Shown in pieces: positions 1 through 6,393 of a DNA stretch of 12,976 bases. The notes under the pieces are model-generated. The model had not been told where the DNA came from, ran no database searches, and saw only the letters and a list, made by a program, of their open reading frames with translations. The position numbers were made by a program, and so were the translations under genes. Each line of letters opens with the position of its first letter. Position 1 is the first letter of the stretch. The stretch is from CAYSLC01 sp964431545 (GTDB lineage Bacteria; Desulfobacterota; Desulfobacteria; Desulfobacterales; JAABSP01). The stretch spans positions 1 to 12,976 of the forward strand of contig CAYSLC010000157.1 in the NCBI GenBank assembly GCA_964431545.1. The letters run 5' to 3'.

Positions 1-135
1 ATGTACGCCTTTGTCCAGCAGAGCGGCAACAACGCGGTCATGATCTTCCGGTTCGAGGATATCGACCGGGCGGTGGCGCTGCTCCAGGAAAACGACGTCA
101 CCGTGATCACCGGGACCAAGGTCTACTCCCTGTAG
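1..135 (+). CDS. ACT-domain protein, C-terminal fragment (5' end outside window)
   Basis: The reading frame is open from base 1 and gives 44 residues before a TAG at 133-135. The segment MYAFVQQSGNNAVMIFRF followed by EDIDRAVALLQEN and a C-terminal VYSL matches, from memory, the last beta-alpha-beta part of the double-ACT proteins of about 140 residues found in anaerobic delta-type proteobacteria. The ATG at base 1 is therefore probably an internal methionine and the true start lies upstream. ACT domains bind amino acids and regulate enzymes or act as sensors. In related genomes this gene often sits between a canonical phenylacetate-CoA ligase and a Liv transporter, and the transporter follows here after 65 bases. 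An amino-acid-sensing role for the operon is inferred. Confidence 0.85.
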   Translation: MYAFVQQSGNNAVMIFRFEDIDRAVALLQENDVTVITGTKVYSL

Positions 136-150
136 CGCAAAACGCTTGTC

Positions 151-163
151 GGGCGTAACGCCC
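151..163 (+). other. Short inverted repeat in the ACT-livK gap
   Basis: GGGCG (151-155), loop TAA, CGCCC (159-163) forms a 5-bp GC stem between the ACT gene stop and the strong ribosome binding site of the next gene. No T-run follows, so it is not an intrinsic terminator. It could be a mild attenuator or mRNA-processing hairpin, or chance in GC-rich DNA. Confidence 0.3.
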
Positions 164-187
164 CAAAATCTCAGACCCGCAACCCAT

Positions 188-194
188 AAGGAGG
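188..194 (+). promoter_or_regulatory. Strong Shine-Dalgarno site of the substrate-binding protein gene
   Basis: AAGGAGG stands 6 bases before the ATG at 201. It is the best ribosome binding site in the transporter operon and fixes the livK start. The following livH and livM starts lack a comparable site. This fits the need for more substrate-binding protein than membrane components. Confidence 0.85.
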
Positions 195-200
195 GAACTC

Positions 201-1364
201 ATGGCACGCCGAACCAGGCAACCGTCGGCTATCGCATGGATCACCGTTTCACTGGCCGTCCTGGGCCTTCTTTTCGCGAGCCCGGCATTCTCCAAGGAAC
301 CCTACAAGATCGGCGGGATCTTCTCCGTCACCGGACGGGCCTCCTTTCTGGGGGATCCGGAAAAACGGAGCATGGAGATGGCCGTCGCCGCCATCAACGA
401 GGCCGGCGGCATCGACGGCCATCCGCTGGAGGCGGTGATCTACGATACCGAGGCCGATCCCACCAAAGCCGTAATGGCGGTGACCAAGCTGATCAACAAG
501 GACCAGGTGATCGCCATCATCGGCCCGAGCACCACCCCCGCCACCCTGGCTGTGATCCCGGTGGTGGAGCGGGCCCAGATTCCCCTGATCTCCTGCGCGG
601 CCGGGAACAAGATCACCCAGCCCGTGAAACCCTGGGTGTTCAAGACGGCCCAGAGCGATGTCCTGGCGGTGGCGGCCATCTACGACCACATGAAGAACCA
701 TGGCATCCGGAAGATCGGGATCCTGACGGTGGCAAACGCCTTCGGGGAGAGCGGCAAGGTCCAGCTGGAGGAGCAGGCCGACGCCTTCGGACTCACGGTG
801 GCCAAGGCGGAGAGCTTCGGCGCCAAGGACACCGACATGACCGCCCAGCTCACCAAGATCCGGGCGGAAAAACCCGATGCCGTGGTCTCCTGGGGGACCA
901 ATCCCGGCCCCGCGGTGGTGACCAAGAACGTCGAGCAGCTGGGGATGACGGCGGCCCTCTACCAGAGCCACGGCGTGGCATCCCCCAAGTTCATCGAGCT
1001 GGCCGGCAAGGCGGCGGAGGGGGTGCTGCTGCCCACGGGAAAGATCCTGGTGGCCGATCTGCTGCCCGCCGACGACCCTCAGAAGGCGGTCCTCCTCGAC
1101 TACATCCAAAAATATGAATCCACGTTCAACCTGCCCGTCTCCGGGTTCGGCGGATACGCCTACGACGGGGTCAAGATCCTGGAACGCGCCTTGAAGGGGA
1201 GCGGCGGAGACAAGGAGAAGATCCGGAAGGCGTTGGAGAACCTGACCGGCTACGTGGGGATCAGCGGCGCCTTCAACTTTTCGGCCACGGAGCATAACGG
1301 CCTGGATGCCTCAGCATTCGTCATGGTCGAGATCGAAAACGGCACCTGGAAGCTGGCCGAATAG
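201..1364 (+). CDS. livK: Liv-type ABC transporter periplasmic substrate-binding protein
   Basis: This 387-residue protein is the extracytoplasmic ligand receptor of a branched-chain-amino-acid-type (HAAT) importer. A basic N terminus (MARRTRQ) and a hydrophobic stretch at about residues 11-29, ending in SPAFS before KEPYKIG, make a type I signal peptide cleaved near residue 31. The mature part starts with the family-typical YKIGGIFSVTGRASFLG, followed by AVAAINEAGGIDG, VIAIIGPSTTPATLAV and a second lobe with FGESGKVQLEEQADAFG. Length is normal for LivK/LivJ (about 365-390). The start is set by the AAGGAGG site 6 bases upstream. The gene leads a livKHMGF run. The ligand cannot be read from the sequence. 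Linkage to an ACT protein and a PaaK-like protein makes an aromatic or branched amino acid, or an aryl or acyl acid, possible. Confidence 0.93.
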   Translation: MARRTRQPSAIAWITVSLAVLGLLFASPAFSKEPYKIGGIFSVTGRASFLGDPEKRSMEMAVAAINEAGGIDGHPLEAVIYDTEADPTKAVMAVTKLINKDQVIAIIGPSTTPATLAVIPVVERAQIPLISCAAGNKITQPVKPWVFKTAQSDVLAVAAIYDHMKNHGIRKIGILTVANAFGESGKVQLEEQADAFGLTVAKAESFGAKDTDMTAQLTKIRAEKPDAVVSWGTNPGPAVVTKNVEQLGMTAALYQSHGVASPKFIELAGKAAEGVLLPTGKILVADLLPADDPQKAVLLDYIQKYESTFNLPVSGFGGYAYDGVKILERALKGSGGDKEKIRKALENLTGYVGISGAFNFSATEHNGLDASAFVMVEIENGTWKLAE

Positions 1365-1372
1365 TCATCCCC

Positions 1373-2248
1373 ATGCAGGAGATTTTGCAGTATCTCTTCT
1401 CCGGGATCACCATCGGCGCCATCTACGCGGTGATCGCCCTGGGGTTTTCGATGCTCTTCAACACCACGGACCTGATCAACTTCGCCCACGGGGAGTTCGT
1501 GATGCTGGGGGCCATGGGCCTCGTCACCCTCTGGACCGTGTTCCGGCTGCCCCTCCCCCTGGCCTTCCTCCTGACGATGGTCCTGGTTTCGGGGGTGGGG
1601 TTTGTCTTTGAGCGCCTGGCCATCCGGCCCGTCAGCCATCCCCACCCCATCGTGCTGGTCATCATCACCGTGGGCGCGTCGATCTTCCTTCGGGGGGTGG
1701 CGATGGTGGGGTGGGGGAAGGATGCCCACGGGGTCCCCCCCTTCTGGGACCATCCGCCCCTGGACGTGGCCGGCGCCAGGCTCCTGCCCCAGAGCATCTG
1801 GATCCTGGGGATCGTCTTTTTCCTGGGGGCGGCCCTGTTCTTTTTCTACCAGAGGACCCTCACCGGAAAAGCCATGCAGGCCTGCGCCATCAGCAAGAAG
1901 GCCGCGTGGCTCACCGGAATCCCCTCCCGGAAGATGGTGCAGCTCTCCTTTCTGATGAGCACCGGGGTGGGGGCGGTGGCGGGCATGATCATCGCCCCCA
2001 TCACCATGTGCAGCTACGACATGGGGACCATGCTCGGTCTCAAAGGGTTCTGCGCCGCCATGCTCGGCGGGTTGGGAAATCTGTGGGGGGCGCTCCTCGG
2101 CGGGTTCCTGCTGGGGATCCTGGAGTCACTGGGCGTCGGCTTCTTCTCCTCGAGCCTGAAGGACGCCATCGCCTTCCTGCTTCTTCTGCTCATCCTCTAC
2201 GTGCGCCCCGGGGGGATCATCGGATCCACCCAGACCCAGCGCTTCTAA
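1373..2248 (+). CDS. livH: Liv-type ABC transporter permease, LivH family
   Basis: This 291-residue inner-membrane permease forms the translocation channel together with the LivM-like partner. The start has the family signature: IFSGITIGAIYAVIALGFSMLFNTT then DLINFAHGEFVMLGAMG. Several hydrophobic segments run through the protein, about eight by eye. The cytoplasmic coupling region is at AISKKAAWLTGIPSRKMVQLSF, and the closing part has the usual LKGFCAAMLGGLGNLWGALLGG. Length is standard. The ATG is 8 bases after the livK stop without a clear Shine-Dalgarno, which suggests translation depends on the upstream gene. The protein runs straight into the LivM homologue 18 bases later. Confidence 0.93.
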   Translation: MQEILQYLFSGITIGAIYAVIALGFSMLFNTTDLINFAHGEFVMLGAMGLVTLWTVFRLPLPLAFLLTMVLVSGVGFVFERLAIRPVSHPHPIVLVIITVGASIFLRGVAMVGWGKDAHGVPPFWDHPPLDVAGARLLPQSIWILGIVFFLGAALFFFYQRTLTGKAMQACAISKKAAWLTGIPSRKMVQLSFLMSTGVGAVAGMIIAPITMCSYDMGTMLGLKGFCAAMLGGLGNLWGALLGGFLLGILESLGVGFFSSSLKDAIAFLLLLLILYVRPGGIIGSTQTQRF

Positions 2249-2266
2249 AACCGGCATTCCATCCCC

Positions 2267-3226
2267 ATGGAGAAGCGACACGGCATCAATTGGGTCCGCG
2301 TCGGCCTCTTTCCGGCGGCCGTCCTGCTCACGGGCCTGTTGGTATCCAATCCCTACTACCTCCAACTGCTCACCTTCATCGGCATCAACACCCTTCTGGC
2401 CCTGGGCCTCAACATGCTGATGGGGTACGCCGGCCAGATCTCCCTGGGGCACGCCGCTTTTTTCGGGCTGGGGGCCTACACCACCGCCATCCTCACCACC
2501 CGGTTCGCGGCCCCGCCGCTGGCCGGCCTCGCCTGCGCCCTCCTCCTGGTCTCGGCGGTGGCGCTCCTGGTGGGCCTGCCCACCTTGAAGCTCTCCGGCT
2601 ACTACCTCGGGATGGGGACGCTGGGCTTCGGGATGATCGTCCACATCCTCTTCCGGGAGTGGACCGCCCTCACCGGCGGCGCCTCCGGGTTCGTGGGAAT
2701 CCCCCCGTTGTCCATCGGATCCTATTCGTTCTACAGCGCCCGGAGCTACTTCTTCCTGGTATGGGCCGTGGTCCTGGCGAGCCTCCTCATCTGCGACCGG
2801 ATCATCGCCTCCCGGGTGGGGCGGGCCCTGCGCGCCATCCACGACAGCGAGCCGGCGGCCTCGGCCATGGGGATCAACACCCGGAACCTGAAGCTCCAGG
2901 TCTTCATTCTCAGCGCCCTTTTCTCCGGGCTGGCCGGCTTCCTTTACGCCCACATGATCACCTTCATCAGCCCCGGCTCCTTCGATTTCCTGGTCTCGGT
3001 GCGACTGGTCACCATGGTGGTGATCGGCGGGATGGCGAGCATCTGGGGGGCCCTGCTGGGCGCCTCTTTGCTGACCCTGCTCCCGGAATGGCTCCACGCT
3101 TTCTCCGAGTTCGAGATGGTGATCTACGGCCTGATCCTGATGGGGGTGATGATCCTCCTGCCCCAGGGGCTGACACGGGGGCTCCTGGACCTCTACGAGC
3201 GGTACCGTGAACGGACCTCCGGCTGA
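2267..3226 (+). CDS. livM: Liv-type ABC transporter permease, LivM family
   Basis: This is the second inner-membrane permease, 319 residues. It is recognised by NTLLALGLNMLMGYAGQISLGHAAFFGLGAYT near the start, by the cytoplasmic coupling region RALRAIHDSEPAASAMGIN and NTRNLKLQVFILSALFSGLAGFLYA, and by LVTMVVIGGMASIWGALLGA near the end. It is the short LivM form, without the long N-terminal extension of the Escherichia coli protein. The ATG lies 18 bases after livH with no purine-rich ribosome site. The 3' end overlaps the next gene by 20 bases. It should dimerise with the LivH-like permease and contact both ATPases. Confidence 0.93.
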   Translation: MEKRHGINWVRVGLFPAAVLLTGLLVSNPYYLQLLTFIGINTLLALGLNMLMGYAGQISLGHAAFFGLGAYTTAILTTRFAAPPLAGLACALLLVSAVALLVGLPTLKLSGYYLGMGTLGFGMIVHILFREWTALTGGASGFVGIPPLSIGSYSFYSARSYFFLVWAVVLASLLICDRIIASRVGRALRAIHDSEPAASAMGINTRNLKLQVFILSALFSGLAGFLYAHMITFISPGSFDFLVSVRLVTMVVIGGMASIWGALLGASLLTLLPEWLHAFSEFEMVIYGLILMGVMILLPQGLTRGLLDLYERYRERTSG

Positions 3227-4010
3227 TACCGCGCTGCTTTCCATCGAAGGCCTGTCCAAGACCTTCGGTGGTGTGAAGGCACTGGAATTAGTCTCCTTCG
3301 AGGTCCGTCCGGGGATCATCCAGGGGCTCATCGGGCCCAACGGCGCCGGAAAGACCACCCTGTTCAATCTGATCACCGGGGTCTACGAGCCGGACGAGGG
3401 GATGATCCGCTTCGGCGGCCGCCCCATTCAGGGGGACCGTGTCCACCGGATCGTGGCGGGGGGCATCACCCGCACCTTCCAGAACGTGGAACTCTTCGAG
3501 AGCCTGACCGTGTTGGAGAACGTCATGGTGGGGGCCCACGTCCGGACCCGGTGCGGCTTCTGGGGGGCCGTCACCCGCCTGCCCTGGGTGGGGGTGGAGG
3601 AGCGGGAGACCCGACGTCTCGCCCTCGATCTGCTGGGCTTCGTCGGGCTGGGAGAACAGGCGCATCAGCCCAGCGGCGATCTGCCCTTCGGATGGCAACG
3701 GCTTCTGGAGATCGCCCGGGCACTGGCCTCCTCGCCCAAGGTGCTTTTACTGGACGAACCGGCCGCCGGGCTCAACGCGGTGGAGACCCGGCGCCTGGGG
3801 GACCTGCTCCGGCGGATCCGGGACCGGGGGGTGACGCTGCTTCTGGTGGAGCACGACATGAGCCTCACCATGGAGGTCTGCGACCGGATCATCGTGCTGG
3901 ACCAGGGACGCAAGCTGGCCGAGGGGCCCCCGCGGGAGATTCAATCCGATGCCGCCGTCATGGCGGCCTATCTGGGAAACGCCGATGGCGAATATGCTGC
4001 GGATTCGTAA
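3207..4010 (+). CDS. livG: Liv-type ABC transporter ATP-binding protein, LivG family
   Basis: This 267-residue cytoplasmic ATPase powers the importer. Walker A is GPNGAGKT (residues 43-50). The Q-loop region TRTFQNVELFESLTVLENVMVG is typical of LivG. Walker B is LLLDEP (D183, E184), and the switch histidine lies in LLVEHDMSL. The ABC signature is the LivG variant LPFGWQR in place of LSGGQ, followed by LLEIARALA. Translation most likely starts at the GTG at 3207, because no ATG precedes the conserved LLSIEGLSKTFGGVKAL. This start lies inside livM (20-base overlap), which points to coupled translation. The C terminus overlaps livF by 26 bases. Confidence 0.92.
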   Translation: MNGPPADTALLSIEGLSKTFGGVKALELVSFEVRPGIIQGLIGPNGAGKTTLFNLITGVYEPDEGMIRFGGRPIQGDRVHRIVAGGITRTFQNVELFESLTVLENVMVGAHVRTRCGFWGAVTRLPWVGVEERETRRLALDLLGFVGLGEQAHQPSGDLPFGWQRLLEIARALASSPKVLLLDEPAAGLNAVETRRLGDLLRRIRDRGVTLLLVEHDMSLTMEVCDRIIVLDQGRKLAEGPPREIQSDAAVMAAYLGNADGEYAADS

Positions 4011-4737
4011 CCTCAAATGCTACTACGGCCGGATCATGGCCATCAAGGGGATCAGCTTATCGGTACGCCGGGGGGAGCTGATCACCCTCATCGGCGCCAA
4101 CGGCTCGGGCAAGACCACCCTGCTCCATGCCATCAGCGGCCTTCTGCCCTCGTGGGACGGCGAGATCCTTTTCGAGAACCGGTCGTTGAAGGGGATGGAG
4201 CCCCCCGCAATCGTCAAAGGGGGCATGAGCCTGGTCCCCGAGGGACGGCTGATCTTCCCCCCGCTGACCGTCCTTGACAATCTCAAGCTGGGGGCCTATA
4301 CCATGTACCGAAGGAAACGGTACGACGATGTCCGGGAGGATCTCGACACCGTCATGGAACTCTTCCCGGTGTTGCGGGACCGGAGCGGTCAGCCCGCCGG
4401 CACCCTCTCGGGGGGGGAACAGCAGATGCTCGCCATCGGCCGGTCCCTGATGGCCCGGCCCCGGCTGCTGCTGCTCGACGAACCCTCCATGGGGCTTGCC
4501 CCCTTGCTGGCGGAGAAGATCCTGACGACCCTGACCCGGCTGCGGGAGACGGGCCTGACCGTTCTGCTGGTGGAACAGAACGCCCAGGCGGCCCTGAAGG
4601 TCGCGGACAGAGGATATGTCCTGGAGACCGGAAAGGTCGTGCTCCAGGGCGACGCATCCGACCTGTTGGCGGACGTGGAGGTCAAACGGGCCTATCTGGG
4701 AAAGGACTACGAGGAGTTCTATGATAAAAGCCCCTGA
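3985..4737 (+). CDS. livF: Liv-type ABC transporter ATP-binding protein, LivF family
   Basis: This is the second ATPase, 250 residues from the ATG at 3985 (MANMLRIRNLKCYYG). An ATG at 3949 in the same frame would add 12 residues that do not belong to the family, and an ATG at 3994 would remove three. Walker A is GANGSGKTT (37-45), the signature is LSGGEQQ (141-147) and Walker B is LLLLDEP (D165, E166). The stretch MSLVPEGRLIFPPLTVLDNLKLGAY is diagnostic for LivF. In place of the switch histidine there is VEQNAQAAL, as is usual in LivF. It overlaps livG by 26 bases and the following PaaK-like gene by 17. It pairs with LivG on the LivHM channel. Confidence 0.92.
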   Translation: MANMLRIRNLKCYYGRIMAIKGISLSVRRGELITLIGANGSGKTTLLHAISGLLPSWDGEILFENRSLKGMEPPAIVKGGMSLVPEGRLIFPPLTVLDNLKLGAYTMYRRKRYDDVREDLDTVMELFPVLRDRSGQPAGTLSGGEQQMLAIGRSLMARPRLLLLDEPSMGLAPLLAEKILTTLTRLRETGLTVLLVEQNAQAALKVADRGYVLETGKVVLQGDASDLLADVEVKRAYLGKDYEEFYDKSP

Positions 4738-6052
4738 CACCCGGACCCCGGATCCCGAAGAGACCTCCCAGTTGCAGCTCGAGCGGCTGCAATCCACGTT
4801 GAACCGCGCCGCCAAAAACGTGCCGTTCCACCGCAACCGGCTCCTTTCCGGCAGAGGCGCCGGGGAACCGCCCCCGGCCTTCGTGGAGTCCCTGGAGGAT
4901 CTCGCCCTCCTGCCCTTCATGGAACGGAAGCACCTGGGGGAACATTACCCGTACGGCCTCTTCGCCGTTCCCCTCCGGGACATCGTCCGCATCCACACCG
5001 CCGCCGGGGCCACGGTCAACCCCACGGTGAGCGGCTACACTCCCCAGGATCTGGGCATCTGGCGCGAGGTGGTCCAACGGGCCCTGGCGGCCGCCGGCGT
5101 CACCCCCCACGACATCCTGCAGATCGCCCTGGACTGGGGCCTGGCCAACTGGGGAAGGGATTACAAGGACGGGGCCGAGGCCCTGGGCGCCAGCGTCATC
5201 CCCAACACCCCGCTCTCCCTGGAAAAACAGTTGCTGGTGCTCCGGGACTACAAGAGTTCCGCCCTGATCACCACCCCTTCGGCCGCGGCCCAACTGGCAA
5301 AACGGATCTTCGCCCTCAACCTCAACCCCACCACCCTCAACCTCAGAACCCTGATCCTGGTGGGGGAACCGCCGGACAGAGGCTTCCGGGATCACCTGGA
5401 GGACCAGCTCCACGTGGTCACTTGGCTCCATTACGGCCTGAGCGAGGTCCCCGGGCCGGCGGTCGCCTTTGAATGCCGCTCCCATGAGGGCCTCCACGTC
5501 AATACGGAGCACTTCCTGCCGGAGATCATCGATCCGGCCACCGGCCGGGTGTTGAGAAAGGGGGAGACCGGTGAATTGGTGCTGACCACCCTCACCACCC
5601 GCGCCTTCCCGCTGATCCGCTTCCGGACCGGGGACCAGGCCCGGCTCATCCCCCACCCGTGCCCCTGCGGCAGTCCGTCCATCCGCATCGAGTGGCTCCC
5701 GGCCCGGACCGACGAGATGCTCAACATCGACGGGGTAAAGGTCCACGGACGTCAGATCCGGCACCACATCGAATCGGTCGTCGGCGGCGCCGTCGAGTTT
5801 CACCATTTCGTGAAACGGCGTCCGGACGAAAAGAATTCTCTTGAAATCTGGCTGACAATGGAGGATAATCTCTTTTCCGATGAAATCAAAGTGCTTGAAA
5901 GGCTGGTCCGGGACACTCAGGAGAGGCTGCATGAAAACATCGGGGTTCGGGTCGCCATCCACCTCCGAGAGAGAAGCACCTTGACACAAGGGGGAAAGGG
6001 GCCGCCGTCCGGACAGACCTCCCCGTCACCGGAAGCCGAGGGAAACGTTTGA
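4721..6052 (+). CDS. PaaK-like phenylacetate-CoA ligase family protein with degenerate phosphate-binding loop
   Basis: This 443-residue protein has the full architecture of the phenylacetate-CoA ligase (PaaK) group of adenylate-forming enzymes, which activate an aryl acid with ATP and then load CoA. Recognisable parts are the N-terminal LERLQSTLNRAAKNVPFHRNRL, YPYGLFAVPLRDIVRIH, the A5 motif YGLSE (238-242), EHFLPEIIDPATG, FRTGD (301-305) and the hinge ARTDEMLNIDGVKV. The glycine-rich loop is eroded: canonical PaaK has about HASSGTTGKPTVVGYT, but residues 92-107 here read HTAAGATVNPTVSGYT, so the SSGTTGKP core has lost its lysine and most Ser/Thr. A possible catalytic lysine remains in GGKG (K426). 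The ATG at 4721 lies inside livF (17-base overlap). The enzyme may have altered activity or be a non-catalytic binding protein. The substrate is unknown. Confidence 0.85.
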   Translation: MIKAPDTRTPDPEETSQLQLERLQSTLNRAAKNVPFHRNRLLSGRGAGEPPPAFVESLEDLALLPFMERKHLGEHYPYGLFAVPLRDIVRIHTAAGATVNPTVSGYTPQDLGIWREVVQRALAAAGVTPHDILQIALDWGLANWGRDYKDGAEALGASVIPNTPLSLEKQLLVLRDYKSSALITTPSAAAQLAKRIFALNLNPTTLNLRTLILVGEPPDRGFRDHLEDQLHVVTWLHYGLSEVPGPAVAFECRSHEGLHVNTEHFLPEIIDPATGRVLRKGETGELVLTTLTTRAFPLIRFRTGDQARLIPHPCPCGSPSIRIEWLPARTDEMLNIDGVKVHGRQIRHHIESVVGGAVEFHHFVKRRPDEKNSLEIWLTMEDNLFSDEIKVLERLVRDTQERLHENIGVRVAIHLRERSTLTQGGKGPPSGQTSPSPEAEGNV

Positions 6053-6078
6053 CACAACCCCATGATTCGGTTTATATT
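6049..6078 (+). promoter_or_regulatory. Sigma70-type promoter across the ligase stop codon
   Basis: TTGACA (6049-6054) is a perfect -35 box. After 18 bases comes TATATT (6073-6078), five of six matches to TATAAT. The -35 box overlaps the TGA stop of the PaaK-like gene (6050-6052). The predicted RNA start near 6085 leaves a leader of about 30 bases with AAGGGGG (6095-6101) before the ATG at 6114. It would give the small membrane protein and the PilB-like ATPase their own transcription, independent of the transporter operon. Confidence 0.7.
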
Positions 6079-6113
6079 TCGGTATCGGCCACCCAAGGGG
6101 GACGACGCCCACG

Positions 6114-6359
6114 ATGGAATTGAAAACCAGAGTACAGTTGGTGTGGGGAGTGGCGCTCCTGCTGGCCGGTATCGGTGTGTTTTTCGTTCTGCCGGAAAGG
6201 CTCGCACAGTTGAAAGCGGCCGGTCGCACCGATTTTTTCATCCTCTTCACGCGACTTTCCCTCTATCTCATCGCCGTCATGCTCATCGGAGGGGGAGCCA
6301 TGAAAATTTACACCCAGGTATCCGGCAAGTCGGCCGGGGAAGACGAGCCCCGTCGATGA
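6114..6359 (+). CDS. Small two-helix membrane protein of unknown function
   Basis: This 81-residue protein is not recognised. Two hydrophobic segments are plain: residues about 9-26 (VWGVALLLAGIGVFFVLP) and about 42-63 (ILFTRLSLYLIAVMLIGGGAM). A charged loop (ERLAQLKAAGRTD) lies between them, and the tail is polar (SGKSAGEDEPRR), so both ends probably face the same side. AAGGGGG at 6095-6101 is a usable ribosome site 12 bases upstream. The gene follows a good promoter and ends 34 bases before the PilB/GspE-type gene, so the two are probably co-transcribed. A role linked to that ATPase is conceivable, but only context supports it. Confidence 0.75.
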   Translation: MELKTRVQLVWGVALLLAGIGVFFVLPERLAQLKAAGRTDFFILFTRLSLYLIAVMLIGGGAMKIYTQVSGKSAGEDEPRR

Positions 6360-6393
6360 TCCATCCCAACGGCATGGAAGAAGTGAATAGCTT

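Noticed and set aside
1711..3210. 499-codon plus-strand open frame across livH and livM
   Set aside because: It is an out-of-frame reading of two clear permeases, with an R, H, G and P rich product typical of frame shadows in GC-rich DNA.
5981..5989. Second TTGACACAA inside the PaaK-like gene, identical to the sequence at 6049-6057
   Set aside because: No -10 box lies at a suitable distance; the following bases are G-rich. The match is taken as chance.
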